Assembly (NCBI GenBank): GCA_016000265.1
Contig: JAECRL010000003.1
Coordinates: 124,001-188,000 of the forward strand
DNA from: Burkholderiales bacterium
GTDB lineage: Bacteria > Pseudomonadota > Gammaproteobacteria > Burkholderiales > Burkholderiaceae_C
DNA: 64,000 nt
Direction of reading: 5' to 3'
Numbering within the stretch: position 1 is the first letter of the stretch; each line of letters starts with the position of its first letter. Under the pieces are notes generated by a model, which made no database searches, was not told the origin of the DNA, and was given only the letters and a program-made list of their open reading frames with translations. The position numbers and the translations under genes are program-made. Below are positions 1 to 7,480 of this stretch, piece by piece.

Positions 1-691
1 GCGCGGCGGGCTCGGCCTGGGCGTCGCTTTTGTAGCTGCGCCGGCCGAGCAGTTCGTGCGCCAGCAAGCCGGGGTAGGCCTCCAGGGCGATGGCGTCGGG
101 GCGGCCCTGGCGCAGGCCGGGCAGGGTGAGGTCGGCGTCGACCAGGCGCTTGAGGCCCTCGAAGTACATCTTGCCCACGGGCACGTAGCGGGTCTGCAAC
201 GGGCTGGTGCTGGAGACGCCGGGCGTGGCCTGGTCGGTCGGGCGGTGGATGAGCTTGGGGCCCGTCGGCCGGTCCGTGTGCCAGGTCTGGCCCCAGCCGT
301 CGATGAGGCGCTGAAATCCCGCGCGGTCGCCGCAGTGGCGGTGCAGGGCGTGGATGAGGGGGCTGGCTTCGTCGAGGGCGGGGGCACCGCCGGACGGTCG
401 AGCGAGGTCGTCGCGCAAGGAGCCTGGGCCGTGCTGGCGCAGGGCCTCCACGAACGCCCGGGGCAAGCCGAAGGGGAAGTCGCAGCCCACGATGAACCCG
501 CCGGTCAGCTCGCTGGCCGCGGCGGGGGCGAGCAGCGCCTCGAGGGCCGCGTGGCTGGGCAGTTCGTCGACGCGATCGAGCCGCACGACGGAGCCCGCTC
601 GCGTGCCCCAGGCCAGGGTGAGGGGCTTGCGGACGCTGGGCGCGCTGCTGAAGTCCAGCCCCAGCAGCTGCGTCGGGAGGCGGTCGCTCAA
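1..691 (-). CDS. DUF429 family protein (partial, runs off the left edge)
   Basis: The minus-strand reading frame is open from the left edge and its N-terminus reads LGLDFSSAP, the first strand motif of DUF429 proteins, which have a predicted RNase H-like fold. Further family-like segments are GGFIVGCDFPFGLP and DAIALEAYPGLLAHELLG. The best start is a TTG at 691-689 that overlaps the stop codon of the BLUF gene (TTGA), which implies translational coupling; I see no ATG near the conserved beginning. The last gene of a folE-BLUF-DUF429 series on this strand. About 230 residues are visible and the C-terminus is missing. The biochemical role of DUF429 is not established; a nuclease-like activity is only predicted from fold. 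Family call fairly sure, start moderately sure. Confidence 0.7.
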   Translation of the reverse strand, partial: MSDRLPTQLLGLDFSSAPSVRKPLTLAWGTRAGSVVRLDRVDELPSHAALEALLAPAAASELTGGFIVGCDFPFGLPRAFVEALRQHGPGSLRDDLARPSGGAPALDEASPLIHALHRHCGDRAGFQRLIDGWGQTWHTDRPTGPKLIHRPTDQATPGVSSTSPLQTRYVPVGKMYFEGLKRLVDADLTLPGLRQGRPDAIALEAYPGLLAHELLGRRSYKSDAQAEPAA

Positions 692-1116
692 TTCGGGCGG
701 CTGGCGATGCAGGCGGTGACGATGAGCTCCTCGAGCAGGGCCATCGAGACCTTGCCGGAGATGGAGTACGGGTCGAGCACGGGGCGCTCCGAGTACTTCA
801 GCATGATGGATGGGTTGACGCGGCTGAGGTTGACCTGGCCCATGGTCCAGCCGGCGAAGCGCCGCTCGGTGATCTCTTCGTACTGCAGGATGATGACGTC
901 GCGGTGGCGCGGGTCGCTGGCGATGCGGTTGTAGAGCGCGCTGACGGCATCGCGGCCACCTTCGAGCACCTGCATGAAGATGTCTCCGCTGTGGCAGAGC
1001 AGGCCGGTGATGCCCGAAGCGGGGTTGCCTTTGCGCGAGCTCGCGAGGATGTCGTCGATGACTTCGGGAGACAGCGGCTCCACGGCGCGGCTGGCGTACA
1101 GCAGTCGGACCAGCAT
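688..1116 (-). CDS. BLUF-domain blue-light sensor protein
   Basis: A 142-residue protein made almost entirely of one BLUF domain (FAD-binding blue-light sensor). The residues that set up the flavin hydrogen-bond switch are present: Tyr7, Asn31 and Gln49 (in DIFMQVLEG), with GITGLL after the Asn and a Trp in FAGWTMGQ near residue 90. No output domain is fused, so it is a short BLUF of the PixD/BlrB kind that must signal through a partner or by oligomer change. It starts 6 bases after the folE stop and its own stop overlaps the start of the DUF429 gene, so all three are likely one transcript. What it regulates cannot be read from the sequence. Confidence 0.92.
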   Translation of the reverse strand: MLVRLLYASRAVEPLSPEVIDDILASSRKGNPASGITGLLCHSGDIFMQVLEGGRDAVSALYNRIASDPRHRDVIILQYEEITERRFAGWTMGQVNLSRVNPSIMLKYSERPVLDPYSISGKVSMALLEELIVTACIASRPN

Positions 1117-1122
1117 GGTGTT

Positions 1123-1881
1123 TCAGCCTTTGCGGTTGTTGACGAGGGAGAGGAATTCGCGGCGCAGGTTCGGGTCCTTGAGGAAGGAGCCGCGCATGAC
1201 GCTGTTGATCATCTTGGAGTCCATGTCCTTGACGCCGCGCCAGTGCATGCAGAAGTGGTCGGCCTCCATGACCACGGCGAGGCCGTCGGGGTTCATGCGC
1301 GATTGCAGGATGTCGGCCACCTGGGTGACGGCTTCTTCCTGGATCTGCGGGCGGCTCATGATCCAGTCGATCAGGCGGGCGTACTTGGACAGGCCGATCA
1401 GGTTGGAGTGCTCGTTGGGCATCACGCCGATCCACACCCGCCCGATGATGGGGCACAGGTGGTGCGAGCAGGCGCTGCGCACGGTGATGGGGCCGACGAT
1501 CATCAGCTCGTTGAGGCGCTCGGCGTTGGGGAACTCGGTGACCGCCGGGGCGGCGTGGTAGCGGCCGCGGAAGATCTCGTTGAGGTACATCTTGGCCACG
1601 CGGCGGGCCGTGTCCTGGGTGTTGTGGTCGCTTTGTGTGTCGATCACCAGGCTCTCGAGCACCCCGCTGAGCTTGCCTTGCACCTCGTCGAGCAGGCGCT
1701 CGAGTTCGCCGGGTTCGATGAAGTCGGCGATGTTGTCGTTGGCGTGAAAGCGCCGTTGGGCCGCCTTGATGCGTTCGCGGATGCGCACCGAGACGGGGAC
1801 GCCCACCTCATCCTGGCCGGCATCCGCGGTGGGTGGGTGTTCGGCTTGGGTGTCGATGGCTCGAAGCGTGGGCGTGGTCAT
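1123..1881 (-). CDS. folE: GTP cyclohydrolase I
   Basis: Converts GTP to 7,8-dihydroneopterin triphosphate, the entry step of tetrahydrofolate synthesis and, in many bacteria, the source of the queuosine precursor. With the start at 1881 the protein has 252 residues. The zinc ligands are visible: Cys138 and His141 in ACSHH and Cys211 in DHFCMHWRG. GLSKYAR and SRPQIQE are also typical. I chose the ATG at 1881 because AGGA lies about 6 bases upstream; the frame is open further upstream but without family similarity. The N-terminal extension of about 60 residues is longer than in E. coli FolE. First gene of the folE-BLUF-DUF429 set; queA and tgt of the queuosine pathway lie about 20 kb away. Confidence 0.95.
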   Translation of the reverse strand: MTTPTLRAIDTQAEHPPTADAGQDEVGVPVSVRIRERIKAAQRRFHANDNIADFIEPGELERLLDEVQGKLSGVLESLVIDTQSDHNTQDTARRVAKMYLNEIFRGRYHAAPAVTEFPNAERLNELMIVGPITVRSACSHHLCPIIGRVWIGVMPNEHSNLIGLSKYARLIDWIMSRPQIQEEAVTQVADILQSRMNPDGLAVVMEADHFCMHWRGVKDMDSKMINSVMRGSFLKDPNLRREFLSLVNNRKG

Positions 1882-2008
1882 GGGCATTCCTGGCCGACGT
1901 GGCCGTTGACGGGAAAAAGGCATCGTATCCGCGGTGGGGACATTGTGCACAGGCCTGGGGCGGAGTCCGCACCGCAGCGAGGGCCACATGTGCGTCAAAG
2001 CCAGCGCG

Positions 2009-3730
2009 TCACAGCCAGCGCGTCAGTTGTACCAGGGCGTCGGCTTCGTGCAAGGGCTTGTCCAGGCGCCAGCGCAGGATGCGCGGGAAACGCACGGCCA
2101 CGCCGCTTTTGTGCCGGCTGCTCGCGGAGATGCCCTCGAAGCCGAGTTCGAAGACCAGGGTCGGTCGCAGGCTGCGAACGGGCCCGAATTTCTCGACGGT
2201 GGTCTGGCGAATGACCTTGTCGACGGCGGTGATCTCGGCGTCGGTCAGGCCGCTGTAGGCCTTGGCGAAGGTGACGAGTTGCAGGCCATCGGCTCGGGCG
2301 GGCTCTCGCGCGGCGATGGCCTCCACCACGGCTTGGGCTTCATGGGCGTCCCGAGGCGGGCGGCTCCAGACCGCGAAGGTGTAGTCGGTGTACAGGCTGG
2401 CGCGGCGACCGTGCCCCGCCTGGGCATAGATCAACACGGCGTCCACCGTCATCGGCTCGAGCTTCCACTTCAGCCAGACCCCGTCGGTGCGGGTGCGCCC
2501 CACGCCGTAGCGGGCGGCCTGGTGTTTGAGCATCAGGCCCTCGACGCCGAGTTCACGCGCCTGCTGGCGAGCCCGGGCTGCACCCGGCCAATCTTCGGCG
2601 CTCACGCGGGGCGAGGCGCGCAGGCCGCAGCGGGGGGCGACGGCTTCTTCCAGCAGCTGCCGGCGCTCGCGCTGGGGCCGCGAGCGCTGGTCTTGGCCTT
2701 GCCACTCCAGCACGTCGTAGGGCACGAAGGCCACGGGGATCTCGGCCAGCAGGGCGGGCGTCAGGCGCTTGCGCAGGATGCGTTTTTGTAACTGGGCGAA
2801 GGGGGCGGGGCGCAGTTCGCCCAGCGGGGAGGGGGGAGCGGGCGCATCGGTGCACAGGGCCAGGATTTCGCCGTCGAGCGCGGTGCCATCGGGCCAGGTG
2901 GCGAGTTGCGCCATCAGCTCGGGGAAGGACTCCGACAGCAGTTCTTCCCCGCGCGACCAGATGCCGCACTCACCGTCGCGGCGCACCAGCTGCGCGCGGA
3001 TGCCGTCGAACTTCCACTCGATCAGCCAGTCGCCGATGGGGCCCAGCGATGCGGGCTCGCCGTCCAGCGGGTGGGCGAGGAAAAAGGGGAAGGGCTGGGT
3101 GCCTTGCAGCGCGTCGCTGGCCTGCTCGGACGGCGCGACCAGGCGCAGGAAGGCCGCGGCGTCGGGCCGGTGGCGGGCGTCGGTGTAGCCCATCATGCGC
3201 TGCGCCACCAGGGTGCTGGGCAGGCCGGCGTGCTCGGCCAGGGAGCGGATGACGAGCTGCTTGCTCACGCCCACGCGCCAGCCACCGCCGATGAGCTTGA
3301 ACAACACGAAGCGTTGCAAGGGCTCCAGGCCATCGCACCAGTCGCTCAGCTGGGCCAGGCGCAGGCCCGCTGGGGCGGGCGTCGGGGTGTCCCTCAGGGG
3401 CAGCAGGCGCTCGTGCATCCAGTCCGACAGGCCCAGGTCGTCGCGGCGGCTCGGTGGGGGCAGCAGGTGGGAGACGGTCTCGGCGAGGTCCCCCACGGCC
3501 TGGTAGCAGGCTTCGAAGAGCCAGTCGTCGATGCCGGCACGCTGCGCCGCCCACTGGCGCAGTTCGGTCGTGCTCAACGCCCGCCGCGGTCGCCCCCCCG
3601 AGAGGAAGTAGGCGGCCCAGGCGGCGTCAGCCGGGTCGCAGCTGGCCCAGTGGCGCTTGAGGGCCTCGACCTTGTCGCGGGTCGAGGTGCTGAGGTCCAG
3701 GGATTGAAAGAGCTGCGCGAATCGCTGCAT
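2009..3730 (-). CDS. ATP-dependent DNA ligase (bacterial LigB/LigC-like, PP_1105-type)
   Basis: A 573-residue ATP-dependent ligase. The adenylation motif I is EWKFDGIR with nucleophile Lys240; SRGEELL (motif III region), GLMLKH (motif V region) and DGVWLKWK follow. The N-terminal 200 residues form the helical DNA-binding domain and the C-terminal part (from about 430) the OB fold. Length and N-terminal sequence match the bacterial family that is often encoded with an Lhr-type helicase, an exonuclease and a phosphoesterase. None of those partners is adjacent here: folE is on one side and an unrelated gene on the other. Such ligases act in repair, alongside the essential NAD-dependent LigA. Motif assignment is direct; the pathway role is inferred. 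Confidence 0.9.
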   Translation of the reverse strand: MQRFAQLFQSLDLSTSTRDKVEALKRHWASCDPADAAWAAYFLSGGRPRRALSTTELRQWAAQRAGIDDWLFEACYQAVGDLAETVSHLLPPPSRRDDLGLSDWMHERLLPLRDTPTPAPAGLRLAQLSDWCDGLEPLQRFVLFKLIGGGWRVGVSKQLVIRSLAEHAGLPSTLVAQRMMGYTDARHRPDAAAFLRLVAPSEQASDALQGTQPFPFFLAHPLDGEPASLGPIGDWLIEWKFDGIRAQLVRRDGECGIWSRGEELLSESFPELMAQLATWPDGTALDGEILALCTDAPAPPSPLGELRPAPFAQLQKRILRKRLTPALLAEIPVAFVPYDVLEWQGQDQRSRPQRERRQLLEEAVAPRCGLRASPRVSAEDWPGAARARQQARELGVEGLMLKHQAARYGVGRTRTDGVWLKWKLEPMTVDAVLIYAQAGHGRRASLYTDYTFAVWSRPPRDAHEAQAVVEAIAAREPARADGLQLVTFAKAYSGLTDAEITAVDKVIRQTTVEKFGPVRSLRPTLVFELGFEGISASSRHKSGVAVRFPRILRWRLDKPLHEADALVQLTRWL

Positions 3731-3784
3731 GCCATGAGCCTACACCCGCGTGCGGGCGCCCAGGCTGCCTCGCCGTGAGTCGAT

Positions 3785-4705
3785 TCAAGGGCGTTCGCCG
3801 TGGCAGGCCGAGGCGGAGGGGTTCTGCACGCAGACGCGGGCGCGGCAAACGGCGGCGTCGGCGGAAGACGCGCCACCACATTGGCGCAGGGCCTCGGAGG
3901 TGGACGTGGACGCAGGGGGCGTGGCGGGGCGGGCGGACGCGGTGGGCGCCTGGGCGGCAGGCGCGGCGCGGCGCGTGCCGGAGTGGGCGAACATGGCTTC
4001 GAGCAGGGCGACGTCGTCGTTGCGCGGACGGCCTTCGCGGCCTTCCTTGCTTTCTTTGCCGTCTCGTTTGGCTGCGGCGCCGCGCGTGCCGGCGGCGGGC
4101 GCGGTGTCGGCGTTGAGTCGCGCGACGTCGGCGGCGGCGGTGCTCAGCATCTTGTTCACCGGGGGGGCGCTTGTGGGCGTTGCGCCCGTCGCCTGGGGGA
4201 CGGTGCGGGCCACGGTGGTCGTTGCGGGTTCGGGCAGGCCGGCGGCGGGCGCCTCGACCTCGATGATCTCAGCGGCGGCGGCAACCGCGTTGGAAGGGGC
4301 GGTGGGGGCCGCGGCAAGGGCAGGGGCCAGCCCCTGTCGGCTCGTGACGGCTTGTGCCGCAGCCGATGCCGCCTGCGCCTGAGGCAGGGCCCGCGGCGGA
4401 GGGGGGCGGCGCAACACCTCGATGAAGCTGATCAGGACGATGAGCACCCCCACCCCCATGGCGATCATCAGACCGCGTGTGGCCCAGGGGCTGCGCGCCT
4501 GGGTGGGCGTGCGGCGGCTGCGCGGGCGCGGTGTGCGACCGCGCTGCGACTCCAGCGCCGACAGCAGGCGAACGCGCTGCGGCTCGATGTCCTCGACCTC
4601 GTTTTGATCGAAGTCGGCGAACAGGCTGGGGCGATCCAGGCCCGCGGGGCCCCGGTTGCGTGCGCCGTGGCGCGGCGATGCAGTGGCTTCATCGTCGTGG
4701 CTCAC
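3785..4705 (-). CDS. Hypothetical single-pass membrane protein, low complexity
   Basis: 306 residues. A charged N-terminal segment (about 1-74, including SLFADFDQNEVEDIEPQR) precedes one membrane helix at about 77-95 (MIAMGVGVLIVLISF), followed by a long Ala/Pro/Thr-rich region. The C-terminal 40 residues contain four cysteines (QCGG, AVCRARVC, SACHG) that may form disulfides. The topology suggests N-in with a periplasmic tail. It is divergent from the T6SS-side M15 peptidase gene with only about 110 bases between the likely starts, so both may share a control region. I recognise no family. Composition matches its neighbours, so it looks resident rather than acquired. Confidence 0.6.
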   Translation of the reverse strand: MSHDDEATASPRHGARNRGPAGLDRPSLFADFDQNEVEDIEPQRVRLLSALESQRGRTPRPRSRRTPTQARSPWATRGLMIAMGVGVLIVLISFIEVLRRPPPPRALPQAQAASAAAQAVTSRQGLAPALAAAPTAPSNAVAAAAEIIEVEAPAAGLPEPATTTVARTVPQATGATPTSAPPVNKMLSTAAADVARLNADTAPAAGTRGAAAKRDGKESKEGREGRPRNDDVALLEAMFAHSGTRRAAPAAQAPTASARPATPPASTSTSEALRQCGGASSADAAVCRARVCVQNPSASACHGERP

Positions 4706-4813
4706 GACTGGCTCCCGATTCTGTATTTATGATGAATGAGCGCCGATTCTAAAGAGCGCGCGTGCGCCGCCCCGCGGGAGCGAGGCCGGGTTGCAATCAA
4801 TCGTTACAAGATC

Positions 4814-5623
4814 ATGCAGGCAGGGTGGGTGTTGGCTTGGTTCGTGCTGGGCAGCGTGGTGCTGTCCATCGCGGTGTTTCCGGCGTGGTGGCGCCAGGGC
4901 TGGTCGCGTTGGCTGGGAGCGAAGCGGCGACGCGTCTCGGACCCGGTGCGCCCTCGCGCTGCGTCTGCCGTGGGCACCCCGACCTCGCGCCTCATCGCGT
5001 TGAGCGCGTTGCTCGTGGCCTTGCCTGCGCTGCTGATGTGGGCCTGGGTCAGCTGGCGGCCGCAGTCCGCCGACGCTTTCGACGAGGTGGGGCAACCCGC
5101 CAACGAGCAGGTGGCCCAGTTGCTGTCCGGTGAGCACCTGGTGCCACCCTGGCCTCTGCCGCCCGAGGTCTTCCTCACGGCCGAGGTTCAGGCCGTGCGC
5201 CCGATGCTGGCGTCCGCCGATCGCCGCTGGGACCAGATGGACGCCGACTTCGTCCAGATCCTGTTGCGCGTCTTCAAGGTCATGAAGGACGAGCACGGCT
5301 ACGAGATGGCTTTGCTGGAAGGCCACCGCAGCGCGCAGCGCCAGGCGATGCTGCTGTCGCGCGGACCGTCCGTGACGCAGGCCGGGCCGGGCATGAGTTA
5401 CCACCAGCATGGCCTGGCGGCCGATTGCGCCTTCTACCGCGAGGGCAAGCTGGTCATCTCCGAGAAGGACCCGTGGGCGCAGCGCGGCTACGAGCTCTAC
5501 GGGCGGGTGGCCGAGCAACACGGGCTGACGTGGGGCGGGCGCTGGCGGATGCTGGACCTCGGCCACGTGGAGTGGCGAAAGCCGGGCGTGCGGTTGCGGC
5601 GCGGCGTGGGCTCCGGCGACTGA
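4814..5623 (+). CDS. Membrane-anchored M15-family peptidoglycan peptidase (TagX-like position)
   Basis: A predicted peptidoglycan-stem peptidase of family M15. The zinc-site signature is SYHQHGLAADCAF with a downstream LGHVEW; GHRSAQRQ is the usual upstream motif. Two hydrophobic segments near the N-terminus (WVLAWFVLGSVVLSI and LIALSALLVALPALLMW) anchor it in the inner membrane with the catalytic domain outside. I favour the ATG at 4814, directly before the first membrane helix; the frame is open to an ATG at 4736. It lies directly upstream of tssM and its leader gene. Some T6SS clusters (Acinetobacter TagX) carry an M15 peptidase that opens the wall for machine assembly, so the same job is a reasonable inference here. 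Confidence 0.8.
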   Translation: MQAGWVLAWFVLGSVVLSIAVFPAWWRQGWSRWLGAKRRRVSDPVRPRAASAVGTPTSRLIALSALLVALPALLMWAWVSWRPQSADAFDEVGQPANEQVAQLLSGEHLVPPWPLPPEVFLTAEVQAVRPMLASADRRWDQMDADFVQILLRVFKVMKDEHGYEMALLEGHRSAQRQAMLLSRGPSVTQAGPGMSYHQHGLAADCAFYREGKLVISEKDPWAQRGYELYGRVAEQHGLTWGGRWRMLDLGHVEWRKPGVRLRRGVGSGD

Positions 5624-5812
5624 GTCAGGCGCCCCTCCTGTCGAGGCTGCTGTCGACACAGCTTGTAACAGCCGACCCCGCCTAAGGGGGGCCGTCGCGC
5701 GCCACGCTGCCCTTAGACTCGGGCCGCGCCGCGGTTCAGGCCTCGGCAGCCACACATCAACACATCGATCAATCAGGGAGCGCGGGCCCGTGTCTGGACC
5801 GTGCGGCAAGGC

Positions 5813-7465
5813 ATGTCCAAGGCAGTCAAGGCAGCTGGGCTCGGGCTGGTGATTTTCGCCACCGTCTGGGTGGTGACGCTCTGGCAGTGGTACAGCACAC
5901 AGCGCACCGTCACCGGGCAGGAGGTGGCGATGCAACTCGTCGTTTTGCCGGTGGCCCTGACGGTCATCGCGCTGGTCGCCTGGCTGGGTGCGTCTCGCTT
6001 GCGGGCCCTGGCCGAGCGGCCCATCGAAGCCCTGAATCCGCCCACGGCGGCGGCCCCCAACGAGCCCGTCGCCCCGTCGGTGGCGCCTCGCGGCCCATCG
6101 GGTGTCCTGGCCACCGTGTTGTCCGAGGCCGTGGCCCTGTCCGCCGGACACGACGCCGCGACCGCCTGGGGCGGCTTGCGCACCGGGCAGGTCCGCCCCG
6201 CTTTGGACAACGCCGTGCAGGACACCGAAGGCCTGCCGGTGTTCACCGCCCGCCTGAGTGACCTGGACACCGCCGACTGGCTCGACGCCCACGCCGAGTT
6301 GTCGGATCGCGACCTGCCGGCCTTGCCTGAATCGGTCGTGCGCAGCCTGGCGCTGCTGGAAGGGCCCTTGCACGAGTTGCTCGACGCCTTGCAGGGCCTG
6401 CAGCCCCAGCAGGAGGCGGGGGAGGCGCCGGAGCCATCCCGGCAGCCCCCCCACGTGGGCTCGCTGGCGTCGACCTCCTTGTCCTCGCCCCTTTCGTCTC
6501 ACCCGCCCACCAGGGCGGCGCACCTCTCGGGCGTGGGCCTCACCCTTTCCGATGCGGACCGCTCTCGCGCGGCGCAGCGCGTGCCCGTGCTGTCCGTCAG
6601 CCTGTGCCTGCCGCCCAGCTGGAGCGAGCCCGATCGGCAGCGGGCCGTGAATTGGGTGCGGCAGCGTTGCGGCGCCATCGTCGACTGGATGCAGGCTTGG
6701 GGCGCCCGCGAGCCGCACTGGCAGCTCGAGCCACCGGCCACGCCCGAGGCGCTCTGGGAGGGGCTGACGGAGGGGCTGCGTCGCGCCCACGCCGACCCCC
6801 GACCGCACCTCCACCTGGTGCTCGCCGCCGACAGCCTGGTCGACGAGGACAGCGTGATGCGCCTGCTGGCCCGCGGCGAGCTCTTCACGCATCAGCACCA
6901 GAACGGCCGCGTGCCGGGCGAGGCCGCGGTCGGGCTGCTGCTGGCCAACCCCGCCTGGGTGGCGCAGGCCCCCGTGCCCGATGCGCCTGGCCTGGGCTGG
7001 CCTGTGCGGGGGCGCCGCGAGCAGTCGGCCGACCGCATCGGGCGCGTGGGCGCCGAGCTGGTCGGTGCGCTCTTTCGGCAGGCGATGGACAGCGCCGCGC
7101 GGCCGATTGAAGCCCCCGACGACGCCCCAACCGACGCGCCACAGGATGCCTGGTGGGTGGTGTCCGACGCCGATCACCGCGCCAGCCGGGGCGCCGAGTT
7201 GTTCGAGGCGGTGCAGAGCGCGCAGCCCGGCATCGACCCGATGAGCAGCGTCATCCGCGCCGGCGATGCCTGTGGCGACATGGGCCTGGCGCGCGCGCTG
7301 GTGCCGGTGGCGCTGGCCTCGTCGGCCGTGCGCCAAGGCCTCTCCCCCGATGAGGGCGACACCGCCTCGGCGCCCGCCCTGGTGGGCCTGCTTCAGTGCA
7401 GCCACAGCCGGGTGGTGATCCCGGTGTGGCCGCCTGCCTCCCTCCCTGTTTTCCCGTCTGTCTGA
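5813..7465 (+). CDS. Unknown T6SS-linked membrane protein
   Basis: 550 residues from the ATG at 5813; a GTG at 5801 is an alternative and neither has a convincing ribosome site. Two membrane helices at about 8-26 and 41-58 are followed by a Pro/Ala-rich linker and a large soluble region. The C-terminal half includes LSVSLCLPPSWSEPDRQR and AGDACGDMGLARALVPVALA; the latter recalls the glycine-rich active-site surroundings of ketosynthase/thiolase folds, but I see no full catalytic set. It ends 15 bases before tssM, so the two are almost certainly co-transcribed. I do not know the family; the position suggests an accessory of the TssM membrane complex. Confidence 0.7.
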   Translation: MSKAVKAAGLGLVIFATVWVVTLWQWYSTQRTVTGQEVAMQLVVLPVALTVIALVAWLGASRLRALAERPIEALNPPTAAAPNEPVAPSVAPRGPSGVLATVLSEAVALSAGHDAATAWGGLRTGQVRPALDNAVQDTEGLPVFTARLSDLDTADWLDAHAELSDRDLPALPESVVRSLALLEGPLHELLDALQGLQPQQEAGEAPEPSRQPPHVGSLASTSLSSPLSSHPPTRAAHLSGVGLTLSDADRSRAAQRVPVLSVSLCLPPSWSEPDRQRAVNWVRQRCGAIVDWMQAWGAREPHWQLEPPATPEALWEGLTEGLRRAHADPRPHLHLVLAADSLVDEDSVMRLLARGELFTHQHQNGRVPGEAAVGLLLANPAWVAQAPVPDAPGLGWPVRGRREQSADRIGRVGAELVGALFRQAMDSAARPIEAPDDAPTDAPQDAWWVVSDADHRASRGAELFEAVQSAQPGIDPMSSVIRAGDACGDMGLARALVPVALASSAVRQGLSPDEGDTASAPALVGLLQCSHSRVVIPVWPPASLPVFPSV

Positions 7466-7480
7466 CCGATCTGGACCCGT

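Noticed and set aside
56..934. Long plus-strand open frames opposite the DUF429 and BLUF genes
   Set aside because: They are antisense shadows of a GC-rich coding strand; the minus-strand reading shows real family motifs and the plus reading is Gly/Ala/Arg low complexity.
4814..5623. A phage endolysin from a prophage remnant
   Set aside because: The M15 domain could suggest one, but two membrane helices, the T6SS neighbours and the lack of any phage gene argue against it.
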